Positions 16,007 through 25,610 of a DNA stretch of 64,000 nt are shown piece after piece. A program made the position numbers and the translations under genes. This stretch comes from Halobacillus mangrovi (GTDB taxonomy: Bacteria; Bacillota; Bacilli; Bacillales; Halobacillaceae), in contig NZ_CP020772.1 of assembly GCF_002097535.1 (NCBI RefSeq), forward strand, positions 3,388,501-3,452,500. The letters are read 5' to 3'. The notes beneath the pieces are model-generated. The model was given only the letters and a program-made list of their open reading frames with translations, was not told the origin of the DNA and did not search any database. The stretch's first letter is position 1. Each line of letters starts with the position of its first letter.

Positions 16007-17488
16007 TTACTTATGATCCTTTGGTTTAACCTCTTCTCCATTTTTGCCTGAGTAACGAAGCCCCCAGCCTGTCCATGCTGCAATGAACATGACAATCAGA
16101 AGCCCCCAGCCTTGAAAGACAAAAGGAAATACTTCAGTCGGACTTATAACTGGAAGAAATTCATATTCTTCCGCGGCTCCCTGGATGGTTGCCCATGCAA
16201 GAAGGACACCTCCACTCCAAGGAAAGATATAACCAAGCGAAGATGTCACGGTATCAAGGAAGTTGGCTCTTCGATACGGGTGGATCTTCATCTCCTTTCC
16301 AAGTTTTCTTACGAACGGTGCGGCCGCAATTTCTGCTGCCGTATTAATTGTAATAAAGATATTTAAAAAGGCTACAATTCCGAACATGGAAAGTTCTGCA
16401 CGTCTGACCACATTCTTAATCATACGTAAAAAGAAGTTCTTAATGACTTCCATCGTCCCTGCTACTTCCAACAGGTGCGCCGCTGCTAAAATAAACAAGA
16501 TAAGGATTGCCATATTGAAGTAGCCTCCAATCCCGCTCATCAACGCTCCTTCAATCACCGCATCACCTGCGTCATTTTGATAAATGTGAATCACTTCCGT
16601 TAAAGAAGTTCCCGTTAGTATAATGAACACAATGGATACAACAATCCCCCATGACAGGGACGTAAGCAAGTGATGCCCGCTTAGAGCCAGGTAAAGGACA
16701 AGGGCAAATGGCGCTAACATGAGTAACCCGTTCGGTGAGACTTGGTTTTGCAACTGAGTGATGACTTCACGGCTGCCTTCGTCTCCGCCGCCTCCAAAAA
16801 TAATGAATAAGAGCAAAGCCGGAATGGCAGCGGCAATCGAATATTTGAATCTTGAACGTACAACCCCTGGGACATCTGCTTCTTGCGTCGTTGCCGAAAC
16901 AATCGTTGTATCTGAAACAGGCGCAAGGTTATCACCGAATACTGCACCACTCAAAATGGCTGCTAACAAGATGACTGGATCAGCCCCTAAAATTACTCCT
17001 GCTGGATACATTAGGATACCGAAGGTTGCTACCGTTCCATACCCAGTTCCTACAGCTGTGGCAAATAGCGCTGAAAGAAGGAAAGTAATGCCTACAAAGG
17101 CTCCTCCTTCAAGTCCTGTTTGAAATCCAACCCAGATTAATCCGTCAACAAGACCGCCTGCGGATAAAAGTTTCGCAAACATTCCCGCCCAAAACCAGGC
17201 GATAACAGCCACGACACCTACCGGCTGCGCCATACCAGATATTAAACTCTGGGCATAATCAGCCCATTTTGATTTACAGAAAAACAGGCCAAGCGCGACA
17301 CCGATTACCATCCCAAGCACGAGTGATTCTTCGGTTACTAGTTCTGTCACACTCAATGTGATGGCCCAAACGATGAAGAACACTAAAGGAATCGTTGCAG
17401 CAAAAACGCCGCCTCTAAATTCAAGACGCTGAATCGATTTTTCCCCTAATGCTTCATCAATGACTTCGTTATTTTCATGATGTGCCAT
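16007..17488 (-). CDS. nhaC: NhaC-family Na+/H+ antiporter
   Basis: 493 residues with about twelve transmembrane helices. Family features include SGAVFGDNLAPVSDTTIVSATTQ near 195-215 and the C-terminal FLDTVTSSLGYIFPWSGG. It should exchange cytoplasmic Na+ for protons (some members exchange malate and lactate), suiting a saline habitat. GGAGG precedes the ATG. A distant relative lies at 46390. Confidence 0.88.
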   Translation of the reverse strand: MAHHENNEVIDEALGEKSIQRLEFRGGVFAATIPLVFFIVWAITLSVTELVTEESLVLGMVIGVALGLFFCKSKWADYAQSLISGMAQPVGVVAVIAWFWAGMFAKLLSAGGLVDGLIWVGFQTGLEGGAFVGITFLLSALFATAVGTGYGTVATFGILMYPAGVILGADPVILLAAILSGAVFGDNLAPVSDTTIVSATTQEADVPGVVRSRFKYSIAAAIPALLLFIIFGGGGDEGSREVITQLQNQVSPNGLLMLAPFALVLYLALSGHHLLTSLSWGIVVSIVFIILTGTSLTEVIHIYQNDAGDAVIEGALMSGIGGYFNMAILILFILAAAHLLEVAGTMEVIKNFFLRMIKNVVRRAELSMFGIVAFLNIFITINTAAEIAAAPFVRKLGKEMKIHPYRRANFLDTVTSSLGYIFPWSGGVLLAWATIQGAAEEYEFLPVISPTEVFPFVFQGWGLLIVMFIAAWTGWGLRYSGKNGEEVKPKDHK

Positions 17489-17686
17489 AAAACTTCCTCC
17501 TTAGACAAATTACTACATTATTCTAACATTCCCACTTTATCATTGGAATCGCTCCCAAAAAAACAGAGAATTTTTTCATAATTTAAAGTAAAAAAGTGGT
17601 ATTAGCTTTATGAATTTATAGGTTAGTATCCCACTCTGTCCTCTGAATATAATAAAGGGCAAAATTGATAGTTATATGACACCCAT

Positions 17687-17705
17687 TACTGTATAATATA
17701 CAGTA
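17687..17705. promoter_or_regulatory. Operator palindrome of the padR unit
   Basis: TACTGTATA-A-TATACAGTA is a perfect 9+1+9 dyad overlapping a TATAAT hexamer (17692-17697), 22 bp before the padR start. This layout is typical of PadR autorepression. Confidence 0.6.
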
Positions 17706-17727
17706 TAAGAACTATGGAGGTGAGGGG

Positions 17728-18075
17728 TTGGCTAAATTATTGAACTCGTTGATTACAGAAATGCGGAGAGGAGCACTGACGTTAGCCGTTTTGAGCCAGT
17801 TAGACTCTCCTCAGTACGGATATTCTCTGGTACAGCGTCTAGAAGCATCCGGTCTCGTGATCGACCAGAGTACCTTATATCCCTTACTACGCCGTCTTGA
17901 AAAACAAGAATTGGTGACGAGTACATGGGATACGACAGAAAGCCGTCCCAGAAAGTATTACATGCTGAGTGAATATGGAGAGGAAATTTTTGCCCAGTTG
18001 AAGGTAGAGTGGGAAAAAACATCACAAGAGCTTCATAACTTACTAAGGGGAGAGAAAAATGATGGATCTGATTAA
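17728..18075 (+). CDS. PadR-family transcriptional regulator
   Basis: 115 residues. Winged-helix pattern with MRRGALTLAVLSQL, YGYSLVQRLEASG, STLYPLLRRLEKQELV and RPRKYYMLSEYGEE, complete over the family length. It begins at a TTG preceded by GGAGGTGAGGGG. It overlaps the downstream membrane-protein gene by 17 bp. PadR proteins usually repress their own operon, and a perfect dyad lies on the promoter. Confidence 0.9.
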   Translation: MAKLLNSLITEMRRGALTLAVLSQLDSPQYGYSLVQRLEASGLVIDQSTLYPLLRRLEKQELVTSTWDTTESRPRKYYMLSEYGEEIFAQLKVEWEKTSQELHNLLRGEKNDGSD

Positions 18076-19099
18076 TCTTTATGTGTATGAAGTTACTCGG
18101 AGGCTGCCAGAGAAGATGCAGGATGATATTGCACTTGAGTTAAAGTCAACGATTCATGATATGCTTCCCGATGGCGGGTACAATGAAAAAGATGTGAAAC
18201 AAGTGTTAGAAACTCTTGGAAATCCCGCTACACTTGCCAGCCGCTATAAAGACAGCCCTTCCCACTTAATCGGCAGCCCCTTCTATGAGTCCTACCTTTC
18301 TGTTTTGAAAATCACCTTGCCCATTGCACTTACCGTTGCACTCCTCTCTTTAATTGCGGCAGAAATCGTCAGTTACGATAGCCAGGAGAGCTTCATTGGA
18401 GTTTTATTAGCGATTTCCGGAAAAGTGATCAGAACCGCCATTGAAGTTGCCATCCAGACTTTTTTCTGGATTACCATTACATTTATTGTCATAGAAAGAA
18501 CCGTTTCATCTGACAAACTTCCCGATACGCCATTTGGAAGGAAATGGACCCCTGAACATTTGAAAGAAACAGCCGTCATTCCGAAGAAGCGGGCCATCTC
18601 CAGATGGGAAGTATTTTTTGGACTATTGTGGACTGCCATTTGGGCTACTGTCTATTTCAAAGCAAGCCACTTGATTGCCATCTATATGTTTGGTGAAAAA
18701 GAAGGGTTTAGGCAGACCATACCGCTTTTCAATGAAGAAATATTACGATCTTATTGGCCCTTTATCGTATTATTAATTGGAGTCGAAGTAGCTTTATCGA
18801 TTTACAAATGGCTAGCTCGTCAGTGGACGAATAAGTTGGCCGTAGCCAATCTTCTATCCAACCTTTTGTTCCTTGGGGTACTTTGTTTGGTGATTACAAA
18901 CGACGCTCTATTTAGCACCGACGCTATGGCATTTATGTCAGATAGCTTAAATAACCATGCTGACAGAATCGTCCAATGGGCTAAATTGACGCTTATTATC
19001 ACCTTTGTTGTCATTACTGGTCTCGATTCATTTGAAGGGTTCAGAAAAGCAAATAAGGGAATTGATTTAAATAAGAAACTTGATGTAAGCAAGCTATAA
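18059..19099 (+). CDS. HAAS-domain membrane protein
   Basis: 346 residues. The N-terminal 60 residues (LYVYEVTRRLPEKMQDDIALELKS, then VKQVLETLGNPATLASRY) form the HAAS signalling module that usually accompanies PadR regulators. About eight hydrophobic helices follow. The pair is likely a sensor and regulator of membrane or antibiotic stress, but the ligand is unknown. A strong convergent terminator follows. Confidence 0.75.
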   Translation: MMDLINLYVYEVTRRLPEKMQDDIALELKSTIHDMLPDGGYNEKDVKQVLETLGNPATLASRYKDSPSHLIGSPFYESYLSVLKITLPIALTVALLSLIAAEIVSYDSQESFIGVLLAISGKVIRTAIEVAIQTFFWITITFIVIERTVSSDKLPDTPFGRKWTPEHLKETAVIPKKRAISRWEVFFGLLWTAIWATVYFKASHLIAIYMFGEKEGFRQTIPLFNEEILRSYWPFIVLLIGVEVALSIYKWLARQWTNKLAVANLLSNLLFLGVLCLVITNDALFSTDAMAFMSDSLNNHADRIVQWAKLTLIITFVVITGLDSFEGFRKANKGIDLNKKLDVSKL

Positions 19100-19225
19100 T
19101 CCCTCACTTCCCCTAACTGGGACATCATAAAAAGCTTTCAATCTAAAGACAAACAACTAAGGATCGGAAATATTAGAAGTAATCAATTGCTCTGAATGAC
19201 TTACACACATTACTCTAACAACCAT

Positions 19226-19278
19226 AAAAAAACCGAACGATGGGAAATCTTATCAAAAACTCCCATCGTTCGGTTTTT
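19226..19278. terminator. Strong bidirectional terminator
   Basis: An 18-bp perfect stem, AAAAACCGAACGATGGGA with TCCCATCGTTCGGTTTTT, separates the HAAS gene from the convergent SMP-30 gene. Confidence 0.88.
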
Positions 19279-19323
19279 AAAATGAATAAAACACTTTTGT
19301 CCCAGTCCCTTCTTTACCCTCTC

Positions 19324-20196
19324 CTAACCCATAAATGGGTAGGATTCACAGCCGCGGACTTTAGTTTTAACTTTAAAAAGTCCACCTGCTTGAGGATATT
19401 CCTGCAATTTTTCTTCACTCATGCCTTTTCTTGCTGTGGTAATGAATAATTCATTCATGTCTTTTCCACCAAACACACAGCATGTAACGTTGAGAGCTGG
19501 AACAGGGATTTCCTCTATTTTTTCACCTGAATCAGGGTTCCACCTGGAAACTCTAGCTCCGCCAAAGTGAGCAATCCACAGCATCCCTTCTTCATCAATC
19601 GTCATCCCATCAGGTGCACCCATTTCTTCTTCAAAGGAAATAATTGAAACAGGATCGCTTATTTTTCCTGTCTCTCTATCATAGTTATACCGAAATACTT
19701 GGTTTTCAGGTGTATCAATATAATACATCTTCGTTTGATCAGGCGACCAGGCGATCCCATTGGAAATACCTACCTCTGTGATCTTTTCCTTCACAGATAA
19801 GTCATCATCGAGGCAATACAGGGTTCCGCTTCGCTCCTGTTCTTCCTTATCCATCGTCCCTGCCCAAAATCTTCCGGCTGGATCACACTTCCCGTCGTTA
19901 AACCGGTTTTGAGGCAAATGTTCTTCGGGGTTATCAATCGGATCCAATTCATCTGACATCCAATTATAAAAGTAAAACCCATTCTCAAGCGCAAGCACGA
20001 CTTCTCCATTTTCTCTTGGTGCAATCGCTCCAGGGATTTGTCCTATCTCGATAGTTGTGTTTTCATGCTGTACAGGATCATAACGGTGGATCTGCTTTTG
20101 TAAAATATCCACCCAGTAAAGGATTTCTTTTTCACGATCCCAACTGGGGCCTTCCCCTAACAATGATTTTGAATCTACGATGAGTTCTACAGACAT
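19324..20196 (-). CDS. SMP-30/gluconolactonase-like hydrolase
   Basis: 290 residues, a six-bladed propeller pattern. Key features are the metal ligand Glu in SLLGEGPSWD (near 15), RFNDGKCDPAGRFWAGTMD near 100, SNGIAWSPDQTKMYYIDT near 145 and APDGMTIDEEGMLWIAHFGG near 195, all typical of the SGL family (lactonases with a divalent metal). The sugar lactone substrate is not evident from context. GGAGG precedes the ATG. Confidence 0.87.
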   Translation of the reverse strand: MSVELIVDSKSLLGEGPSWDREKEILYWVDILQKQIHRYDPVQHENTTIEIGQIPGAIAPRENGEVVLALENGFYFYNWMSDELDPIDNPEEHLPQNRFNDGKCDPAGRFWAGTMDKEEQERSGTLYCLDDDLSVKEKITEVGISNGIAWSPDQTKMYYIDTPENQVFRYNYDRETGKISDPVSIISFEEEMGAPDGMTIDEEGMLWIAHFGGARVSRWNPDSGEKIEEIPVPALNVTCCVFGGKDMNELFITTARKGMSEEKLQEYPQAGGLFKVKTKVRGCESYPFMG

Positions 20197-20377
20197 GTTT
20201 CATCCTCCTAGGTCAGGTTTATATTTATCCTAACATTTATTTCCTCTTATTCCCGTAATTCCATTGTTTTGTAACTCATTCTTAAATAAAAATTTATGGA
20301 AATTTCGCACTTTTTAAGATAGCGCTTACAACATTATGAGCACTGGGTTTATTTTTAAATACGGAGGGAATACAGTG

Positions 20378-20443
20378 ATGTCAGGGCTTAGCCAAATATT
20401 TGACTATACACATTATTCTGATAACATTATGAAAACATGGTGA
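20378..20443 (+). CDS. Short upstream ORF in frame with ppc
   Basis: A 21-codon frame (ATG TCA GGG ... ACA TGG TGA) preceded by GGAGGG at nine bases, a better ribosome binding site than that of ppc itself. It ends 45 bp before the chosen ppc start and is in the same frame, with only TGA between. The peptide is M-S-G-L-S-Q-I-F-D-Y-T-H-Y-S-D-N-I-M-K-T-W. It may be a leader peptide or an older N-terminus cut off by a stop. The rest of 20197-20488 holds no other gene. Confidence 0.4.
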   Translation: MSGLSQIFDYTHYSDNIMKTW

Positions 20444-20488
20444 AGACTTTTGTCCATCATAAATAAACAATTACAGGAAGGTGACAGT

Positions 20489-23248
20489 GTGACTACTCAA
20501 AGTAGAACAAACGATCATACTACTCCATTACGCCAGGACATCAGTTCCCTCGGTAAGATGTTAGGAAACATTCTCGTTCATCACGGCGGTGATGAACTGT
20601 TGAATAAAGTAGAGACCATCCGAACGCTTACTAAAGATCTGAGGAACAACCCTACTGAAAAAACATATGACCAACTAAAAGAAGAAATCCATAGCCTCGA
20701 ACCACCTATGCGCGCTCAAGTGATTCGCGCGTTTTCTATCTATTTTCACCTCGTCAATATCGCTGAACAAAACCACCGTATTCGCAGACGCCGCGAATAT
20801 CAACTCAGAGAAGACCACGGTGTACAGCCTTTCTCACTCGATAGTGCTGTACAAAACCTAAAAGAAAATAACTTCTCTAAAGAAGTCATTCAAGATGTAC
20901 TAAACCATCTATCGTTAGAGCTGATCATTACCGCTCACCCGACAGAAGCAACAAAGCGTACCGTACTTGAAATCCAAAAACGAATTGCTACGATTCTGAA
21001 ACAGCTGGATCATCCTCAATTGACGAAGCATGAAAAAGAAAGCCTGCTAGACAGCCTGCAAAATGAGGTGACCGTTCTTTGGCAGACCGATGAGCTTCGC
21101 GAGCGAAAACCAACGGTCATGGATGAAGTACGTAACGGGCTTTATTATTTCGACGAAACGCTATTTGAAGTTCTGCCAGATATTCATCAGGAGCTGGAAA
21201 CGCGCTTGGAAGAAGCCTATCCTGATGAAGATTGGTCGGTACCGAACTTTTTACGTTTTGGCTCCTGGATCGGCGGTGACCGTGACGGAAATCCAAATGT
21301 TACCCCAGATGTAACGTGGAAGACACTTCAAAAGCAGCGTGAGCTTGTTTTGAAAAAATATGAAGGGGTCATCATTGAACTGATGAAACGATTCAGCCAC
21401 TCTACATCACAGATAGAGGTATCTGAAAAGCTGATTCGATCTGTCAAGGAGCAAGAAAGTCTGCTTCCTAATGACAAAAAATGGCGTGCGGATAAAGAAA
21501 TCTATCGTCGTAAATTTGCAATCATCTTAGAACGGCTGCGCCAGGTCGGAAAATCTGAAACAGGTTACCAGTATGCTGATGAGTTGCTGGAAGATTTAAA
21601 ACAGATTCAGGAAAGCGCAGTTACCCACCAGCCAGGAAAAGGCGAGTTGAAAAAATTACGTAAACTGGTTCGACAAGTGGAACTGTTCGGGTTCCATTTA
21701 GCTACACTTGATATTCGAAACCATAGTGGTGAACATGAATCAGCCATTGCCGAACTTCTGAAAAAAGTCGGCATCGTTGAAGACTATAGTTCACTTGAAG
21801 AAAGTGAAAAATTGAAGGTGCTTCAAGATGTTCTGAAAGACCCGCGTCCTATTTCTCTGTTGAATGAGGATTATTCTGAGTCAACTCAGGAAATGCTGAA
21901 AGTCTTTCAAATGATCCGCGAAGCACATATTGAATTCGGAAGACGCTCAATCGAAGTGTATTTGATCAGTATGACCGAATCGGCAAGCGACTTGCTTGAA
22001 GTCCTTGTCCTTGCTAAAGAGGCAGGTATTTATCGTCTTCATACGGACGGGACAGTGGAAAGTAACATCAATGTAGCTCCACTCCTTGAAACGGTCGACG
22101 ACCTCGTTGCAGGACCTGAAATATTGAAAACACTCTTTGAAATGGATGTTTACAACAAACACTTGGCTGAGCATGACAATCATCAGGAGATCATGCTGGG
22201 ATATTCAGATGGAAGTAAAGATGGCGGAACATTGACGGCAAACTGGCGTCTTTACAAAGCCCAGCTTGAGATTCATGACATGGCCCGCGAATACAATGTG
22301 GGACTTAAGTTCTTCCACGGCCGTGGTGGCTCCCTTGGACGTGGCGGCGGCCCGCTCAATCGCAGTCTTCTTTCTCAACCAGTAGAAACTCTAGGGGACA
22401 GTGTGAAAATTACAGAACAAGGGGAAGTATTATCTTCCAGGTACATGCTTACTGACATTGCGTACCGCAGTCTTGAACAAGCTGCTTCCACACTCCTGGA
22501 AGGGGCTGCAAATGTTTCCCAAGAATCTGAGCAGGGCCACCACCGTGAAGAAATATGGGAAAAAGCAATGGAAGAAATCTCAGAAGTTTCTCTTAAGAAA
22601 TATCAGTCTCTTGTCTTCGGAGATAAAGATTTCTTAACCTACTTTAATGAAGCGACGCCACTGCAGGAAATCAGTGAATTGAACATTGGTTCCCGCCCAA
22701 TGAAACGGAAAGACAGTTCGAAGTTTGAAAACCTGCGCGCGATCCCGTGGGTTTTTGCGTGGACACAAAACCGCCAGCTGATTCCAGCCTGGTATGCTTC
22801 AGGAGCAGGCCTATCACACTATGCTTCTCAAAGTGATGAACATCTGGCTCAGCTGAAACAAATGTATGAAAGCTGGCCTTTCTTCCGCACAACTATCAAT
22901 AACTTGCAGATGGCCTTGACAAAAGCTGATATTCAAACTGCAAAAGAATACAAGGAACTTGTCAATGATCAGGAAGTTGGCGAACGTATCTTCAATACAA
23001 TTGTTGAGGAATATGATCGCACGAAGGAAGTGCTATTGCAGATTTCAGGGGATCAGGAGCTATTGGATCACCAGCCGACCATCAAAGATTCAGTACGACT
23101 GCGTAATCCATATGTTGATCCGCTGAACTTCTTACAAGTGGAGTTAATTAAGGAGCTCCGCCAAAACGAAGATATCAACGATGACATTTTAACTGAGGTG
23201 CTGCTGACCATCAGTGGAATTGCAGCTGGTCTTCGTAATACAGGTTGA
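20489..23248 (+). CDS. ppc: Phosphoenolpyruvate carboxylase
   Basis: 919 residues. Carboxylates PEP to oxaloacetate to refill the TCA cycle. Family signatures are clear: LIITAHPTEATKR near 150, RFGSWIGGDRDGNPNVT near 270, LGYSDGSKDGG near 570 and FFHGRGGSLGRGGGP near 610. C-terminal RNPYVDPLNFLQVEL and the terminal RNTG are also canonical. I choose the GTG at 20489 because GGAAGG lies six bases upstream; an in-frame TTG at 20450 has no clear site. Single-gene unit with its own terminator. Confidence 0.95.
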   Translation: MTTQSRTNDHTTPLRQDISSLGKMLGNILVHHGGDELLNKVETIRTLTKDLRNNPTEKTYDQLKEEIHSLEPPMRAQVIRAFSIYFHLVNIAEQNHRIRRRREYQLREDHGVQPFSLDSAVQNLKENNFSKEVIQDVLNHLSLELIITAHPTEATKRTVLEIQKRIATILKQLDHPQLTKHEKESLLDSLQNEVTVLWQTDELRERKPTVMDEVRNGLYYFDETLFEVLPDIHQELETRLEEAYPDEDWSVPNFLRFGSWIGGDRDGNPNVTPDVTWKTLQKQRELVLKKYEGVIIELMKRFSHSTSQIEVSEKLIRSVKEQESLLPNDKKWRADKEIYRRKFAIILERLRQVGKSETGYQYADELLEDLKQIQESAVTHQPGKGELKKLRKLVRQVELFGFHLATLDIRNHSGEHESAIAELLKKVGIVEDYSSLEESEKLKVLQDVLKDPRPISLLNEDYSESTQEMLKVFQMIREAHIEFGRRSIEVYLISMTESASDLLEVLVLAKEAGIYRLHTDGTVESNINVAPLLETVDDLVAGPEILKTLFEMDVYNKHLAEHDNHQEIMLGYSDGSKDGGTLTANWRLYKAQLEIHDMAREYNVGLKFFHGRGGSLGRGGGPLNRSLLSQPVETLGDSVKITEQGEVLSSRYMLTDIAYRSLEQAASTLLEGAANVSQESEQGHHREEIWEKAMEEISEVSLKKYQSLVFGDKDFLTYFNEATPLQEISELNIGSRPMKRKDSSKFENLRAIPWVFAWTQNRQLIPAWYASGAGLSHYASQSDEHLAQLKQMYESWPFFRTTINNLQMALTKADIQTAKEYKELVNDQEVGERIFNTIVEEYDRTKEVLLQISGDQELLDHQPTIKDSVRLRNPYVDPLNFLQVELIKELRQNEDINDDILTEVLLTISGIAAGLRNTG

Positions 23249-23254
23249 TCGAAT

Positions 23255-23288
23255 AAAAAACTGTTGGCACAAATGCCAACAGTTTTTT
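23255..23288 (+). terminator. Terminator of ppc
   Basis: A perfect 15-bp stem AAAAAACTGTTGGCA/TGCCAACAGTTTTTT. It can also act for the convergent dehydrogenase gene. Confidence 0.88.
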
Positions 23289-23339
23289 ATGTTTTTCCTT
23301 ATTTTTTGAAAGGGACATAGATAAAGACTGATGCAGTCA

Positions 23340-24716
23340 TTAATACAATTTACCCTGACGGTACATAATGGTTGAAAGTTTCATTACTGCATGAATGTAA
23401 CTATTTTGCCTCAATGGAAATGGATCCCCAAAAAATTGTGGAAGAATCGTATCCATCGTATTCTTCATTCTATCGAAGAGACGCTGGTAAACTTCGTCCT
23501 CTGTCATAAACTGCGCTTCTCTTCCTTGAATCCATTCATAATACGATACGATCACACCACCGGCATTGGCTAAAATATCAGGGACAATCAAGACCCCTTT
23601 ATCAGCAAGGTATTTGTCTGCAACTTCCGTGATTGGTCCATTTGCACCCTCGATAATTAGACGAGCCTGAATATCCTCCATATTATCCTCATGAATTTGA
23701 TCTTCTAAAGCAGCTAAAAGAAGAACATCGACATCCAAAGTGAGTAAGTCATCGCGTTCCCGTATCTCCGCTTTAATGTCATGGTTTTGAAGGGCTTCTT
23801 CATTAGTAGGCAGATCACCGTCATTTTCTTTGGTGAACTTTACTATTGCAGGAATGTCTAAACCATCCTCATTGTATATCATGACATTGTGATCGCTGAC
23901 AGCGACAATTTTGTTTTGTAAATAACTACATTTGTATGCCTCTAAGGCTGCTACAGATCCCAAATTACCAAAACCTTGGACAGCCATAGTCAGTTTTTGT
24001 TCGTAATGATCAAGAGCTGTGTTGGCGAATATATTTTCCGTTTCACTAAGCCACTTTTTATTTTCCTTCACGTAATTGTGCATCATATAGCGGAACGTAT
24101 AGTAAACACCTTTGCCGGTTGCCTCTCTTCGTCCTAATGAGCCGCCGTTAACAATACTTTTACCCGTAAAGCTGTTCCGATAAGGCTGACCCGGGTGTGT
24201 ATTCTTATATTCTCCCATCATCCAGTCCATTTCTCTTTCTCCTGTACCTACATCAGGAGCAGGGATATCTTTATCCGGGCCCAGAATGTCTTCGAAATAT
24301 TGGACGTATTTTTTACAGATTAGGTTGAGTTCTTTAATTGTGTATTCTTTTGGATTAATAACAACGCCGCCTTTTCCTCCGCCAAAAGGGAGTTCATGCA
24401 GCGCATTTTTTAAAGTCATCAGTTTAGCTAAATTCGATACTTCTCCTTCGTTGACGGATTCGTGAAAACGAACGCCGCCTTTGTAAGGTCCAACTGTGTC
24501 ACTATGCTGGACACGGAAAGAAGGAATTCGTACAATCGTTCCATTCTCCAACGTAATCCTCAGAAAGGATTTATGTATGTGGTTAGGTGTCGAAAGCAAT
24601 GCGACAAGTGATTTAAACGCCTGTTCACGTGTCTGTGCCTGTAAATCAGGTAAAAAGGTTTCGTCTTCCATAAGAGCTTTTAAAGATTCTTCGATAATGT
24701 TTTGCTGCTTCTGCAT
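23340..24716 (-). CDS. Glu/Leu/Phe/Val family amino acid dehydrogenase
   Basis: 458 residues. Contains GPYKGGVRFHESV, the catalytic ELPFGGGKGGV region near 115, PAPDVGTGEREMDWM near 155, the Rossmann motif VQGFGNLGS near 250, and VPDILANAGGVIVSYYEW near 395. The features fit a NAD(P)-dependent glutamate-type dehydrogenase. A charged insert between GKGVYYTFRYMMH and LTMAVQGFGN (about 35 residues) makes it longer than the common 425-430 residue GdhA/RocG. Substrate among the family is not certain. GGAGG precedes the ATG. Confidence 0.88.
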   Translation of the reverse strand: MQKQQNIIEESLKALMEDETFLPDLQAQTREQAFKSLVALLSTPNHIHKSFLRITLENGTIVRIPSFRVQHSDTVGPYKGGVRFHESVNEGEVSNLAKLMTLKNALHELPFGGGKGGVVINPKEYTIKELNLICKKYVQYFEDILGPDKDIPAPDVGTGEREMDWMMGEYKNTHPGQPYRNSFTGKSIVNGGSLGRREATGKGVYYTFRYMMHNYVKENKKWLSETENIFANTALDHYEQKLTMAVQGFGNLGSVAALEAYKCSYLQNKIVAVSDHNVMIYNEDGLDIPAIVKFTKENDGDLPTNEEALQNHDIKAEIRERDDLLTLDVDVLLLAALEDQIHEDNMEDIQARLIIEGANGPITEVADKYLADKGVLIVPDILANAGGVIVSYYEWIQGREAQFMTEDEVYQRLFDRMKNTMDTILPQFFGDPFPLRQNSYIHAVMKLSTIMYRQGKLY

Positions 24717-24881
24717 AGTTCCGATTCCTCCGTTCTATTCATTTGGTCCTACGTCATTCTTCCTTATCTAAGGATATGTTTCCCTAAATCTGGTGGATGA
24801 AACGTTTTCCGGAGGATTCGTCCCTTATGAGATTTCTTAATTTTCGGAGAAGCATATATAGAAACTCATCAGCTTTAAGCT

Positions 24882-25400
24882 TTATAATACCTTCTCAAAG
24901 CATATGTATGCCTGATGATCTATTGGTTTTGAGTTGAAAAAGACGCTGCCTCTTTTCTTATAACCTAGCTTTCTATATAGCTGTAAAGCCATCACGTTTC
25001 CCTTAAAGCCATCGAGTCTGACGCTGTCATATCCTTTATCCATGGCATATGCCTCACAAAGCTTTACGAAAGCAGTACCCAGCCCTTTTCCTTGTAATGT
25101 TGGGCTAATCATTAAAGAGTGGATGACCGTTGGATTTTCCTTTTCCCAGGGTATGACTTTCCATTCCTGTGATTGCCACTCGCTTAGAACAACATGGCCA
25201 AGTATAGAACTATTGCCCATAAGAACGTAAAGCCACTCATTTTCTATACATTCATCGAAGTATGCTTTGTTTGGATAGGACTCGTCCCATTGTAGAATTC
25301 CTTGTTTCAAAAGGGTCTTACGGCAGGTCAAATAGATCGTATTTATTTCATCTAGCATTTCAATCTCAGCTTTCACAAACTTATAACACATGTCATTCAT
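24882..25400 (-). CDS. GNAT-family N-acetyltransferase
   Basis: 172 residues. The acetyl-CoA loop is visible as SPTLQGKGLGTAFVKLCEAYAMDKG (Q-x-x-G-x-G/A) near residue 105, followed by the C-terminal VRLDGFKGNVMALQLYRKLGYKKRG. The acceptor is unknown. GAGGAGA precedes the ATG. It lies downstream of fabI but a terminator separates them. Confidence 0.85.
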   Translation of the reverse strand: MNDMCYKFVKAEIEMLDEINTIYLTCRKTLLKQGILQWDESYPNKAYFDECIENEWLYVLMGNSSILGHVVLSEWQSQEWKVIPWEKENPTVIHSLMISPTLQGKGLGTAFVKLCEAYAMDKGYDSVRLDGFKGNVMALQLYRKLGYKKRGSVFFNSKPIDHQAYICFEKVL

Positions 25401-25555
25401 ATCAATTTCTCCTCTGTCTTTACGTAAGGATTAGTATTCGACAGGGCCTTGTATTTTCCTTTATAAAATAAACTATTAAGGTTTTGTAAGAATAGGATTC
25501 GATCTCCTTAAGCTTACGCTTAGAAGAACAACGACTTGTGAAAGAGTAAAAAATA

Positions 25556-25593
25556 AACAGCCCAGCTTGTAATTTTAAAACTGGACTGTTTTC
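25556..25593 (-). terminator. Terminator of fabI
   Basis: On the minus strand AACAGTCCAG pairs with CTGGGCTGTT (one G-U) and is followed by TATTTTTTA. Confidence 0.7.
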
Positions 25594-25610
25594 GTTCAAC
25601 TATGGAACAG

